Shown here one piece after another: positions 8,216 through 18,107 of a DNA stretch of 64,000 nucleotides. A model generated the notes under the pieces. The model did not search any database. It worked only from the letters and a program-made list of their open reading frames with translations, and had not been told where the DNA came from. The stretch comes from an uncultured Clostridia bacterium. Its GTDB lineage: Bacteria > Bacillota > Clostridia > Oscillospirales > UBA644. A program made the translations under genes and the position numbers. The DNA is taken from assembly GCA_948443805.1 (NCBI GenBank), contig CAOJUB010000001.1, positions 186,001-250,000 of the forward strand, given 5' to 3'. How positions within the stretch are numbered: position 1 is the stretch's first letter; every line of letters begins with the position of its first letter.

Positions 8216-9307
8216 TTACAAAGATTCGATCAGATCAATCCATTTTTTCAGAATGGTTTCTTTTTTGAATTTGTCCAGATTGTCCCGGGCGTGTTGAGAA
8301 AAGTTTTTTCTCAAGGCTTTGTCCCGAAGCAGCTGGTCTATTTTTTCTGCCATCCGGTCGGTATTGTACGGCTCGATCAGATAACCGTCGATGCCATCGG
8401 TAATAATATCGGAGGGACCGGTGTGGATATCAAAACTGACGAGGGGAAGGTAATTTGCCTTTGCTTCCAGCAGCGCCAGCGGAAGTCCTTCGGAATAAGA
8501 GGTCAGAACTTCCATCGCATGTCCCGGATATTTTCCGTAGGGGTCGTTGGTCATGCCGTGCGGGATTACCCACCCTTCAAGGCCTTCTTCTTGAATCCAT
8601 TTCTGAAAGTCTTCAAAGGCATCGCCGCTGCCGTATACGTCCCAAACCCAGTTGTCATTGCGTTCCCGCAACTTTTTGGCTGTTTTGATTAATAAATCAG
8701 GGCCTTTGATTTTGGCGACTCTGCCCATGGAGAGAATCCGGTTGGAATTTTCATTGTATGTCGTTTCCGAGCGAAGCAGTTTATCGTCTACCCAATTGTA
8801 AATAAAGTCGATTTTTTTTTCCGGAATCCGGAATTGCTGTTGATAAGCTTCCTTATTTTTTTCGGTGAGAACAATGACCTTTTTGGCCAGACTGCTGTTT
8901 ATTCTTCGGATCATAGTGTCGGTTTTTACCGATAGATTGGTCATCAGTGCACCATGGTCGCAGAAAACGGTCTTTTTTCCGGAAAACAGGTAGTTGACGA
9001 TTGTTGCCGCGGCAAATACATCTATAATAAGCACGACGTCGATCTGATTCTTTTTCAGGTAGTCCCGGATTGGTTTCCTGGATTTCAGAACAAAATCCCG
9101 TACTCTTGTCTGTTCCCCCGCAGTGTTTAATACCGGGAAATACCGGATTTCCGGTGCCAGCGAGAAGGGCGTTTTTTCATATTTATTGCAGATACTGATC
9201 AGATGGCATTCATAAATTCGGGAAAGTTCGTTTGCCATTGCGGCCGTTACGGTTTCAGCGCCGCCGACCGCTGTCATATCGCTGCTGACAATTGCGATTT
9301 TTTTCAT
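8216..9307 (-). CDS. GT4-family glycosyltransferase
   Basis: The 363-residue GT-B enzyme has an N-terminal Rossmann domain with Gly-Gly-Ala-Glu-Thr near residue 15. The C-terminal domain has Gly-Arg-Val-Ala-Lys-Ile-Lys-Gly near 192 (donor phosphate binding) and Ser-Glu-Gly-Leu-Pro-Leu-Ala-Leu-Leu-Glu-Ala near 271, the E(x7)E motif of retaining family 4 transferases. It would move a sugar from a nucleotide donor onto a lipid-linked glycan at the cytoplasmic membrane face. Its ATG overlaps the stop of the upstream gene by 4 bp (ATGA), showing translational coupling. Donor and acceptor cannot be deduced. Confidence 0.87.
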   Translation of the reverse strand: MKKIAIVSSDMTAVGGAETVTAAMANELSRIYECHLISICNKYEKTPFSLAPEIRYFPVLNTAGEQTRVRDFVLKSRKPIRDYLKKNQIDVVLIIDVFAAATIVNYLFSGKKTVFCDHGALMTNLSVKTDTMIRRINSSLAKKVIVLTEKNKEAYQQQFRIPEKKIDFIYNWVDDKLLRSETTYNENSNRILSMGRVAKIKGPDLLIKTAKKLRERNDNWVWDVYGSGDAFEDFQKWIQEEGLEGWVIPHGMTNDPYGKYPGHAMEVLTSYSEGLPLALLEAKANYLPLVSFDIHTGPSDIITDGIDGYLIEPYNTDRMAEKIDQLLRDKALRKNFSQHARDNLDKFKKETILKKWIDLIESL

Positions 9308-10407
9308 GTATCGTTCCTTTCCTGCATGAGCATTGTTCCCGCTTTTTTCAAAAGGAAGTCAAGGGAGTATTCCGACTGCCGCAATTCTTCGACTGCGTTT
9401 GTTCTTTCTTTTCCCCGGAAAGACAGCGCTTTTTCCGCCCAGGTTTCTGCCGGTGTTTCCAGCGATTGGTAGTGGATCAGTTCCGGTATAACCGCATCGG
9501 CGCGGACGGTGTCGGACACCAGACAGAAAAGTCCGGCAGCCTGCGCTTCGATCAAAGCGAAAGGCGCGCCTTCGTGCAGAGAGGGAAAAATCATCAGATC
9601 CATAGCCGATAATAGATCGCAGATATCGTTTCGGACACCGAGGAACCGGACGTTCTCTGCAATTCCAAGTTCACCGGCTTTTTTTTGCAGGGCTTCTTTT
9701 TCTTCTCCGTCGCCGCAGAGAAGAAGCGCGGCGCGGGGTTCTTTTTTCTGTATTTCGACAAAAATTTCAAGCAGAAATGTTTGATTTTTAATTGCCGAAA
9801 GCCGTCCTACATGACCGACGGTAAAGAAACCGTTCAGACCGAGTTCTTCTCTTATTTTGTCCGCTTTTTCCGGCGTATAGGTATATTTTTCCAAAGCAAC
9901 GGCATTCTTTACAATGGTTGCTTTGTTCTTGTCTTTACCGTAAAACCAACCGGCGGCGGCCTCGGAGCAAGCCGCTAGGCAGGTGGAAAGCCGAATCGCC
10001 TTTTTCCGATTTAGGTTATGCAGCAGAAGCGTAAGTGAAGAACCTAAGTTCGCGGCTGCATGGCTGTGGCAGATCCGCACCGGTACCTTGTATTTTTTTG
10101 CGGCTTTCAGCATTTCAATATTGCTCAGCGTTGTTTTGTTGAACCACAGTCCGTCGTATTTTTCTTTCCGGAAAAGCTCCTGAATTTCTTTTTTATTTTT
10201 TCGGGGGCTTTGGTTTCGAGGCGTGATGCGGTGAATGCTGCCGATGGTTTCCAGTTCGTTTTCATAAGCGACCGGCCGGTCGGTGACAACAAATTCAAAG
10301 GTCCAGCGGGTCTTGTCCATGTTCCGGACAAGATTCATAATAAAGCTTTCCAGTCCTCCGGGATTTTCCGTCATTCCATCGATCAGAATCCGTTTTTTTT
10401 CACTCAT
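9304..10407 (-). CDS. GT4-family glycosyltransferase
   Basis: The 367-residue GT-B enzyme has an N-terminal Gly-Gly-Leu-Glu-Ser-Phe loop near residue 18, a Gly-Arg-Leu-Ser-Ala-Ile-Lys-Asn motif near 198 and Leu-His-Glu-Gly-Ala-Pro-Phe-Ala-Leu-Ile-Glu-Ala near 280. These fit a retaining family 4 transferase similar to capsule and EPS enzymes. It overlaps the CDP-glycerol transferase gene by 8 bp and the next GT gene by 4 bp, so three consecutive genes are translationally coupled. It likely adds one sugar of the same polymer repeat unit. The sugar is unknown. Confidence 0.87.
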   Translation of the reverse strand: MSEKKRILIDGMTENPGGLESFIMNLVRNMDKTRWTFEFVVTDRPVAYENELETIGSIHRITPRNQSPRKNKKEIQELFRKEKYDGLWFNKTTLSNIEMLKAAKKYKVPVRICHSHAAANLGSSLTLLLHNLNRKKAIRLSTCLAACSEAAAGWFYGKDKNKATIVKNAVALEKYTYTPEKADKIREELGLNGFFTVGHVGRLSAIKNQTFLLEIFVEIQKKEPRAALLLCGDGEEKEALQKKAGELGIAENVRFLGVRNDICDLLSAMDLMIFPSLHEGAPFALIEAQAAGLFCLVSDTVRADAVIPELIHYQSLETPAETWAEKALSFRGKERTNAVEELRQSEYSLDFLLKKAGTMLMQERNDT

Positions 10408-11632
10408 TGTTCTGTCCTTTCACCGGATGGCCGCCAAACCGTTTTTGGATTTCTTCATAAATACGGGCGCAGTTATTCTGATCGCGTAGCAGGAAAAATT
10501 CTTCTTCCCTTTTTTTATATTCTTCGGGGTTCTGAAGGTTGTTTTTTATCGCGTTTTCGATTTGCTCCAGCAGTTCCTCCTGCGTCTGGCAAACCGGACC
10601 GAAACCGTTATTCCGGTAACTGAAATACCCTTCCGGATATTGGCCGCGCCGGAATTTTTCTTCGTCAAACTGATAATAGATCATCGGCTTCTGCATATAG
10701 CCGAAATCCATGAAAATACTGGAATAATCGGTAATCAGAAAGGCGGATTCTTTCAATAGCGCCTGTACGTCATAATCTTTTTGCGAGGCGATTGTGATAT
10801 GCGGCGCATCTGACTGAAAATGGTGAAGAAACGGATGCATATCCCGGTGCGGATAGAAAATAACGGTGATGTCTGCGTCTTTGGTCATGCGGATAAAGGT
10901 TTCGTTGTGAAGCAGACCGGACCAGCGCTGATAATATTCGGTGGTCGTGAAATCTTCCATATTGTCAAGCGTTTTTGATTTGCTCGACGGGGTGGCGATC
11001 CATTCCCGCCAGGTCGGCATAATCAGCAGCTGCCGTTCTTTGATGTCCAGATTGTGCAGTCCGTCAAAGCGGGAAAAGCCGGTATAAACAAGATTTTTTT
11101 CCGGATATCCAAAGGTTTGTCGAATATATTCATATTCTTTTTTTGCACCGCAGATAAACAGGTTCATTTTTGTATTTTTATAATAAAGGAAATCCGGATT
11201 GTTAATGGTGATGCCGTGCTGTAAGAAAACCCGGTTCGGCCGCCGATTGAGATAGACTTCAAGAAAATAACAGATCGCCGCGTTCGGTTTTCCGCCTTTT
11301 TGGGAAGAAATGTTGGCTTTTGCCGCAAAATAGTGCGCCCAATGTGAATATCCGCCATAGGAAATAACCTTTCCGAGATCACGGACTTTCGGATAATCGG
11401 CCGCTTTTTTACAGATGGCGTAGACGACGTCCTGCTCGGGGTGGTTCTGCCGGATATAGCGGTAAAGCCAGTAGCCGTTGTCTCTTGCTTCGTTTCGGTC
11501 TTCGCAGATCAGCCATTGATTCGGGCGGGTGATTTTTAAAATCAGCGCGTAGGGAAGCGCCGCGATCATCACGAACACGGACAGGATGTCTTTGAAATGC
11601 ACGAATTCAAGTTTTGATAAAAATCGGCTCAT
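10400..11632 (-). CDS. CDP-glycerol:glycerophosphotransferase family protein (TagB/TagF-like)
   Basis: The 410-residue product has the Glyphos_transf fold signatures: Gln-His-Gly-Ile-Thr near residue 154, Thr-Gly-Phe-Ser-Arg-Phe-Asp near 198, and Ile-Thr-Asp-Tyr-Ser-Ser-Ile-Phe-Met-Asp near 304, where the family has its catalytic and CDP-binding residues. A hydrophobic N-terminal stretch at about residues 15-35 may associate with the membrane. The family transfers glycerol- or ribitol-phosphate from CDP donors in teichoic acid and decorated capsule synthesis. The frame is open further upstream, but the ATG at 11632 has AGGAG 8 nt before it. It is first gene of the envelope cluster and follows a structured repeat. 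Confidence 0.87.
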   Translation of the reverse strand: MSRFLSKLEFVHFKDILSVFVMIAALPYALILKITRPNQWLICEDRNEARDNGYWLYRYIRQNHPEQDVVYAICKKAADYPKVRDLGKVISYGGYSHWAHYFAAKANISSQKGGKPNAAICYFLEVYLNRRPNRVFLQHGITINNPDFLYYKNTKMNLFICGAKKEYEYIRQTFGYPEKNLVYTGFSRFDGLHNLDIKERQLLIMPTWREWIATPSSKSKTLDNMEDFTTTEYYQRWSGLLHNETFIRMTKDADITVIFYPHRDMHPFLHHFQSDAPHITIASQKDYDVQALLKESAFLITDYSSIFMDFGYMQKPMIYYQFDEEKFRRGQYPEGYFSYRNNGFGPVCQTQEELLEQIENAIKNNLQNPEEYKKREEEFFLLRDQNNCARIYEEIQKRFGGHPVKGQNNE

Positions 11633-11685
11633 GATTTTTACTCCTGTTATCAGTATTGGCGGAAAGAACGCCGACTGTGAGAAAA

Positions 11686-11705
11686 AAGAACAACTGGTTG
11701 TTCTT
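11686..11705 (-). repeat. Solitary hairpin 1 of the structured repeat family
   Basis: AAGAACAAC and GTTGTTCTT form a 9-bp inverted repeat around a 2-nt centre. It is the same palindrome that opens each full repeat copy and lies one unit length from the copy at 11724-11809, 54 bp before the CDP-glycerol transferase start. Confidence 0.8.
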
Positions 11706-11723
11706 TTTGACCCCATGAATTTC

Positions 11724-11809
11724 GCACCGGGAAAAAAAACGGTTATCCGGAACGGAAGTTCAGCCGAATGGCTGAAAGGTTTTTTTCCTAAGAACAACTT
11801 GTTGTTCTT
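11724..11809 (-). repeat. Structured dispersed repeat, copy e (minus orientation)
   Basis: Read on the minus strand, hairpin 1 is at 11809-11790 (AAGAACAAC/GTTGTTCTT). The closing stem pairs 11788-11779 (GGAAAAAAAC) with 11740-11730. Inside it lie hairpin 2 (TTCAGCC, loop ATTC, GGCTGAA) and hairpin 3 (TCCG, loop TTC, CGGA). It matches copies a, b and d elsewhere in the window in order and structure. It begins 1 bp after the stop codon of the upstream gene and points towards the CDP-glycerol transferase gene. Function is unknown. Confidence 0.85.
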
Positions 11810-11810
11810 T

Positions 11811-12911
11811 TTATTGGCCGGATTTTTCCTGTTCCTTTTCCTGCTGCTGCCGGATATATTGTTCCGCGAGTTCCACGGCATGGTCGGTTTGTTCTTTTAC
11901 TTCTTTCAGCGTTCTTGTTTTCGGTTTCCGGACAAAAATGGCAATCCAGAAAATCACGGAAAGTCCGGCAAGTCCGGCAAAAACATAAAGCAGGGGTTTG
12001 AAGTGTTCCAGAGAAAAGGAAGGGGCGATGGTTTTGTTGGTTGCCAGCGTTTTGTAGACCGAAGCGCCGTACCGCGCCGCCTCAAACGCCATCAGCGCCA
12101 GAACCGTTGATTGCGGATCTTTTTGGTTGAGGCCTTTTACCAGACTGTAGCTGCCGTCTTTATTCGCAAATTCAGCAAGCGCTTTCAGGGCGTTTTTCCA
12201 GTTCTCTTTTGATAGCGCCTCCATATCGGTTGCCGCCAGAAGGGCATAAGAGGTTTCCAAACAGTTGGAAACGCCGGAAGAAGAGAAACCGCCGTCTTCA
12301 TTCTGGTTTTCTTCCAGATAGGTCAGCGCTCTGGCCGCCGCATCGTAATTGGTCTTTGTCTCATGCCGGAAAATTGAGAGCACGCAGAGGGAGAAAGCCG
12401 TTGCGGTGATTTCATCGCCGGCATTGTCCGAAAAGGAAAAACTGCCGTCTTCTTTCTGGCAGGAGAGAATATAGGTCAGGGCTTTTTCCCGGTCGTATTC
12501 CGCACTTGCCGCCTGGAGTGCGATGACCGAAAAAAGGGTGTCGGAAAGGTTGTTGTCAAAGGAACCGTCCGCCTGCTGTTTTTCTACCAGAATGCCGGTG
12601 AAATTTTGTCCGTCCGCATTTGCCGGGTCTTTCTTTTCCGCAATGGTTTCACAAATTCTTTTGGCGAGTTCCGCTGGAGAAGAAGCATCGTCAACCGGCG
12701 TTTGGTAGGGGACGGTTTTTTCGGTCAGAAGATAGGTTGCGGCGAAAATCAGCGTTTCTTCCGAGGTTGCGGGCGAAAGATTATTGTCTCTGTAATATTT
12801 GATAATCGCGGTTGCTTTTTCTGCCGGATCCAGTTCTTTTTCCGCAAAGGCGGGAACTGCTGCCGCAAGAATGAAGATTGCTGAAAGAAGAAGGGAAAGT
12901 ATCCGTTTCAT
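11811..12911 (-). CDS. Secreted, membrane-anchored protein with prenyltransferase/terpene-cyclase-type toroid repeats
   Basis: The 366-residue product has a signal peptide (residues 1-23, cleavage after Ala-Phe-Ala) and an alpha/alpha-toroid region at about 80-270. That region has repeated turns Ala-Asp-Gly-Ser-Phe, Glu-Asp-Gly-Ser-Phe, Glu-Asp-Gly-Gly-Phe and Lys-Asp-Gly-Ser-Tyr, typical of the prenyltransferase/squalene-oxidase repeat superfamily. A transmembrane helix at about 302-324 and a charged Gln/Glu-rich cytoplasmic tail follow. No cyclase Asp-rich catalytic motif is visible, so an enzyme role is doubtful. Related secreted toroid proteins in Clostridia may bind ligands. The stop codon abuts repeat copy e. 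Function unknown. Confidence 0.72.
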   Translation of the reverse strand: MKRILSLLLSAIFILAAAVPAFAEKELDPAEKATAIIKYYRDNNLSPATSEETLIFAATYLLTEKTVPYQTPVDDASSPAELAKRICETIAEKKDPANADGQNFTGILVEKQQADGSFDNNLSDTLFSVIALQAASAEYDREKALTYILSCQKEDGSFSFSDNAGDEITATAFSLCVLSIFRHETKTNYDAAARALTYLEENQNEDGGFSSSGVSNCLETSYALLAATDMEALSKENWKNALKALAEFANKDGSYSLVKGLNQKDPQSTVLALMAFEAARYGASVYKTLATNKTIAPSFSLEHFKPLLYVFAGLAGLSVIFWIAIFVRKPKTRTLKEVKEQTDHAVELAEQYIRQQQEKEQEKSGQ

Positions 12912-12950
12912 GTTGTAACCATGCCTTTCTCTAAATAGTGAACGGGTCTT

Positions 12951-13667
12951 TTACATCCGTCCGAGGCTTGCAAGCAAAACCGCTATGGCGCAGATCGGCG
13001 CCGTTTCCGCCCGGAGAATCCGTTTCCCGAGAGACAGCGGCAAAATTCCCTTTGCCTGGAGCTGTTCTGCTTCTTCCGGAGAAAAGCCGCCCTCGGGACC
13101 GGTAACTAGCGTAATTTGCGGCGCCGTCTTCAAACGGGGAAGAAAGCGGGAATAAAGCAGCGTTGCCTTTTCGTAGAAAAAGGCCGTGTTTTCCGGCTGA
13201 AGCTGTTGTTTCATCTCGTCAAAGGTTATCAAGTCTCCGATGACCGGAACGGTGTCCGCGCCGCACTGCATAGCCGCGAGTTTCGCTGCTTTTTCAAATC
13301 GTGCTCTTTTTGCCTGTTCTTTTCCCTCCGCTTTGGCAACACAGCGCCGGGAAGCAAAAAAGAGAATTTCATCCGCGCCTAATTCGGTGGCTTTCTGAAT
13401 GACGAATTCGTTTTTATCTCCCTTTAACAGGGCGGTGCACAGGCGGATTTTCTGCGCCGGACGCTGGATTTTTTCTTTTGTTTCGATTTGTACGGCAATT
13501 TCTTTTTTTGTGATCTTTTCAATTTTTCCCGTATAGGTATGATCGGTTCCGTCGCTGAGACGAAGCGTGTCACCGATATCCGGGCGTAGCGCAAATAAAT
13601 GACGGAGATCGTCTTCCCGGATCCAAACGGTTTGTCCGGGGTTTGTTTTTTCAATAAAAAGGATCAT
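12951..13667 (-). CDS. rsmE: 16S rRNA (uracil1498-N3)-methyltransferase
   Basis: The 238-residue product fits RsmE of the SPOUT class: an N-terminal PUA-like domain, and a C-terminal knotted domain with Val-Thr-Gly-Pro-Glu-Gly-Gly-Phe near residue 192 and Leu-Ser-Leu-Gly-Lys-Arg-Ile-Leu-Arg-Ala-Glu-Thr-Ala near 214. These bind SAM in the trefoil knot. The enzyme methylates N3 of U1498 in the 30S decoding region. The start has GAAGGAAAC upstream. It lies 39 bp upstream of the toroid-repeat gene on the same strand, so they may be cotranscribed. Confidence 0.93.
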   Translation of the reverse strand: MILFIEKTNPGQTVWIREDDLRHLFALRPDIGDTLRLSDGTDHTYTGKIEKITKKEIAVQIETKEKIQRPAQKIRLCTALLKGDKNEFVIQKATELGADEILFFASRRCVAKAEGKEQAKRARFEKAAKLAAMQCGADTVPVIGDLITFDEMKQQLQPENTAFFYEKATLLYSRFLPRLKTAPQITLVTGPEGGFSPEEAEQLQAKGILPLSLGKRILRAETAPICAIAVLLASLGRM

Positions 13668-13731
13668 GTCGTCGTTTCCTTCCCGCCGTAAGGGTTTAGG
13701 GGAACTTTCTGCTGTTTTTCTCGGATTTTAT

Positions 13732-13760
13732 AAGGGGAGACTCCTGCGGAGTCCCCCTTT
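13732..13760 (-). terminator. Hairpin between gdhA and rsmE, probable terminator
   Basis: AAGGGGAGACTCC and GGAGTCCCCCTT pair around a short loop 20 bp after the gdhA stop. The following minus-strand sequence is A/T-rich but not a clean T-run, so termination may be partial. Confidence 0.5.
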
Positions 13761-13780
13761 ATGACTGAACGGTTTTGTTT

Positions 13781-15289
<1,509 letters not shown>

Positions 15290-15353
15290 TCAAAAGAATA
15301 GCCGCGCCGGAATTTTCCTGCGCCGGGAATAGAGAGGGAAAGAAGGTTTTTAT

Positions 15354-16190
15354 ATGAACCGGTTTTTGGTGGAAAATTGTTTCGGGATCGAGGGGCTGAA
15401 CATCGCCTGGTACGGCGTGATTATCTGCGCCGGCATGGCGCTCGGTATTGCCCTTGCCTGGTTCCGGGCGAAAAAAATGGGGGTGAATCCCGATTTTGTT
15501 TTTGATTTCTGTCTGCTCACTCTGCCGCTTGCCGTGATCGGCGCAAGGCTTTATTTTGTTGCGTTTCGCTGGGAATTATACGCAGCCGATCCGGTTCGGA
15601 TTCTCTTTATCAACGAAGGCGGGCTGGCTATTTACGGCGGTGTGATCGGCGGGATTCTGGCGGCGCTGATTTTTTCCCGCTGGAAAAAAATTTCTTTTTG
15701 GGTCATTTCGGATATCGCGGTTCCCAGCCTGATTCTGGGGCAGGCGATCGGCCGATGGGGGAATTTTGTCAATCAGGAGGCGTTCGGCGAGGTGATTACC
15801 GAAAAGTCTCTGCAGTTCTTCCCTTACGGCGTTTATATCGAACAATGCGGCGAGTGGCATCAGGCGACGTTTTTTTATGAGAGCATGTGGTGTTTTCTTG
15901 TGTTTGCCGCCTTATTGTTGCTGGCTTCGCGGGAAAAAACGCCCGGCGTGCTTCTTTCCGCTTATTTTGTGCTGTACGGACTGGAACGGGCGGTCGTTGA
16001 AGGGTTCCGGACCGACAGCCTGATGATCGGCCCGTTGCGGGTTTCCCAGCTTCTTTCTGGCGCGGTTGTTTTTGCCGGCATTGTGCTTTGGGTTTTGCTG
16101 AAAAAGGGCGTGATCAAAACCGGACCGGTTTTCGGGAAATATGCGCTTGCAGACAGCGACCCGGGTGAAAAACCGCCGGAACGGCAATAA
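15354..16190 (+). CDS. lgt: Phosphatidylglycerol-prolipoprotein diacylglyceryl transferase
   Basis: The 278-residue polytopic membrane protein has the Lgt signature Gly-Arg-Trp-Gly-Asn-Phe-Val-Asn-Gln-Glu-Ala-Phe-Gly near residue 136 and the Glu-Gly-Gly-Leu-Ala-Ile-Tyr-Gly-Gly loop near 87. A C-terminal Glu-Gly-Phe-Arg-Thr-Asp lies near 220. Lgt transfers diacylglycerol from phosphatidylglycerol to the lipobox cysteine of prolipoproteins, the first step of lipoprotein maturation. Several lipobox proteins in this window (ApbE, LivK, the 49-kb lipoprotein) would be substrates. It has its own promoter and terminator. Confidence 0.95.
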   Translation: MNRFLVENCFGIEGLNIAWYGVIICAGMALGIALAWFRAKKMGVNPDFVFDFCLLTLPLAVIGARLYFVAFRWELYAADPVRILFINEGGLAIYGGVIGGILAALIFSRWKKISFWVISDIAVPSLILGQAIGRWGNFVNQEAFGEVITEKSLQFFPYGVYIEQCGEWHQATFFYESMWCFLVFAALLLLASREKTPGVLLSAYFVLYGLERAVVEGFRTDSLMIGPLRVSQLLSGAVVFAGIVLWVLLKKGVIKTGPVFGKYALADSDPGEKPPERQ

Positions 16191-16206
16191 TTTGGATCTA
16201 TTTATT

Positions 16207-16236
16207 GAAAAGCCGAAAAATTTTTTCGGCTTTTTC
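16207..16236 (+). terminator. Intrinsic terminator after lgt
   Basis: AAAAGCCGAAAA and TTTTCGGCTTTT form a stem with T-run, 17 bp after the lgt stop. Confidence 0.87.
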
Positions 16237-16307
16237 CAACCTTTTTTCTTCTGCCGTGTCTATCTTAGTGAAAGCGGCTTTCAACGAAAAGACTAGGGAG
16301 GAAACAG

Positions 16308-17954
16308 ATGAAAAAGCAAGACGTCGAAACCATTGTCGCCGATTATCTGAAACCGGTTTTCGGTTTTGCGCTCAAACGGTGCAAAAACCGTCAGGACGCG
16401 GAGGATTTGTCTCAGGAAATCATGGTTCGGGTTTTTGGCAGTTTGTTGAAACGGGAGGATATAGACGATCCTGGCCGGTATATTTGGACGGTGGCGCATC
16501 ATGCGCTCAGCAATTATTACCGGGACGGAAACAAGCGTTCGTTCGGGCTTTCTCCGGAGGAAATTACGGAGGGGGTAACGGACGGGCCGGACATTTCTTC
16601 CGGGATGATTCTTCGGGAAGAAACCGAACGTCTGCAGCATGAGATTGCCTATCTTTCGTCTTTGCAGCGCCGTATTGTGGTTGCCTATTATTATGAAAAG
16701 AAAAAGCAGGCACAGATTGCGGCGGAACTGAACCTTCCTCTCGGTACGGTGAAATGGCATCTGTTTGAAGCGAAGAAAAATCTGAAAAGAGGGATGGAAA
16801 CCATGCGTTTATCAAGTGAACTGAAATTCCGGCCGATTCGGTTTTCTCTGTGCGGAACCAACGGTTCGGTGGGAACAAAAGGCGGCAACAGCAATTTTTT
16901 CCGGACGGCTCTGCCGCAGAACATTGAATATGCCGTCTGGCGTGAACCGAAGACGGTGAATGAAATTGCGGATTCGCTGGGCGTTTCTCCGGTTTATGTG
17001 GAGGACGAAGCCGCTTATTTGGAGGAATACGGTTTTTTGAAAAAGAAAGACAGCCGGTATCTTTGCAATATTCTTTTGGAAGAACCGAGCTCGGCCTATA
17101 ACCGTTTGGAAAGTGAAATTTATGAGAAGGCGGCGAAAATTTTCGCCAATGAATGCTTTGATGCGCTGATGTCTTCAGAGTTCTGGGAAATGCCCGGCAT
17201 TACTTTCGGGGGCGCCGATTCGACCGTCTCGCCGGAGACAAAGAATTTCGGGCTTTGGTCGCTGATTCCCTATCTGGCGGCGCAGAGCGGCGAGGCGATG
17301 ATCGATCAGTCGGTATCCTTCGATGAGGCCGCGACGGTTCGCCCGGACGGCGGGCAGAATATCTGCTATGCGCCGGTGTGGAATCCGGGAATCGAGCCGC
17401 CGAAATATTTCGACAGCATTTTGCAGTGGTTCGGCCCCTGCTGGAACGGCACGGAGAATCTGATTCTGTGGCAGATCGATTCCGAATGGTCGGGACGGCG
17501 GATCGGGGACGGTTACCTTTCTGAACTAAACCGGCTTCTTCCGCTCCTGAACCGATGGATCAACGGCGGTGAGCTGAGCAAGGAGGAAACAGCCGATTTG
17601 ATTTCGCGGGGGCTGCTTTCCCGTTCTGAGCAAAACGGTGAACTCAAAACGGCTCTCGGTTGCATTTTTATCGACGGCGCTGCGGCCAAACAGGCATTGC
17701 TTTCGGTGGGAGAGAAGATTCGGGAGAAGCACCGGGCGGAATTTGACTCGCTGCGGAAAACGCTGAGTGAGGCGGCGCTGAAAGAAATCCCCGAGCATTT
17801 GCATACCATGAAGAAATTCGGCCTTCAGTTTCTTTTTTATTGCGATGGATGGTTCTGTCTGCACTGTTTGAAAGAATTGGTCAACAGCGGCAGGCTGAAA
17901 ATTCCTTCGGAAGAAGAAAAACGGGCGATGACGATGATTTTAATCCGGAATTAA
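16308..17954 (+). CDS. ECF-type sigma factor with a long C-terminal extension
   Basis: The 548-residue product starts as a normal ECF sigma factor. Region 2 lies at about 10-75, with Gln-Asp-Ala-Glu-Asp-Leu-Ser-Gln-Glu near 26 and Trp-Thr-Val-Ala-His-His-Ala-Leu-Ser-Asn near 60. Region 4 lies at about 112-165, with Ala-Gln-Ile-Ala-Ala-Glu-Leu-Asn-Leu-Pro-Leu-Gly-Thr-Val-Lys near 134. Classic ECF factors end near 170-200 residues, but this one continues for about 375 more. The extension has a second winged-helix-like segment near 208-250 (Thr-Val-Asn-Glu-Ile-Ala-Asp-Ser-Leu-Gly-Val) and a Trp/Cys-rich region with no family I recognise. No anti-sigma gene is adjacent, so the extension may itself sense or inhibit. 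AGGGAGGAAA precedes the ATG. Confidence 0.85.
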   Translation: MKKQDVETIVADYLKPVFGFALKRCKNRQDAEDLSQEIMVRVFGSLLKREDIDDPGRYIWTVAHHALSNYYRDGNKRSFGLSPEEITEGVTDGPDISSGMILREETERLQHEIAYLSSLQRRIVVAYYYEKKKQAQIAAELNLPLGTVKWHLFEAKKNLKRGMETMRLSSELKFRPIRFSLCGTNGSVGTKGGNSNFFRTALPQNIEYAVWREPKTVNEIADSLGVSPVYVEDEAAYLEEYGFLKKKDSRYLCNILLEEPSSAYNRLESEIYEKAAKIFANECFDALMSSEFWEMPGITFGGADSTVSPETKNFGLWSLIPYLAAQSGEAMIDQSVSFDEAATVRPDGGQNICYAPVWNPGIEPPKYFDSILQWFGPCWNGTENLILWQIDSEWSGRRIGDGYLSELNRLLPLLNRWINGGELSKEETADLISRGLLSRSEQNGELKTALGCIFIDGAAAKQALLSVGEKIREKHRAEFDSLRKTLSEAALKEIPEHLHTMKKFGLQFLFYCDGWFCLHCLKELVNSGRLKIPSEEEKRAMTMILIRN

Positions 17955-18000
17955 ACGGTTATTTTTAAGAAAAGCAAAGACCTCTGCACGAATCAGAAAA

Positions 18001-18045
18001 AAGAACGCCCCGGCTGTTTTATCGAAAGACAGCCGGGGCGTTCTT
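18001..18045. terminator. Long bidirectional terminator hairpin
   Basis: AAGAACGCCCCGGCTGT and ACAGCCGGGGCGTTCTT pair perfectly over 17 bp around an 11-nt loop. A-rich sequence lies on the left and a short pyrimidine run on the right. It sits between the convergent sigma-factor and YcxB-like genes. Confidence 0.85.
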
Positions 18046-18107
18046 CTCCGGTTTTCTCTTCCGACCGGGCTGGAAAGAAGCGTTGTCCTGCCAGTCGGTA
18101 GCGGAAT

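Noticed and set aside
11633..11881. N-terminal extension of the CDP-glycerol transferase into the repeat copy
   Set aside because: The extension translates the structured repeat. The ATG at 11632 has AGGAG at good spacing and gives the family length.
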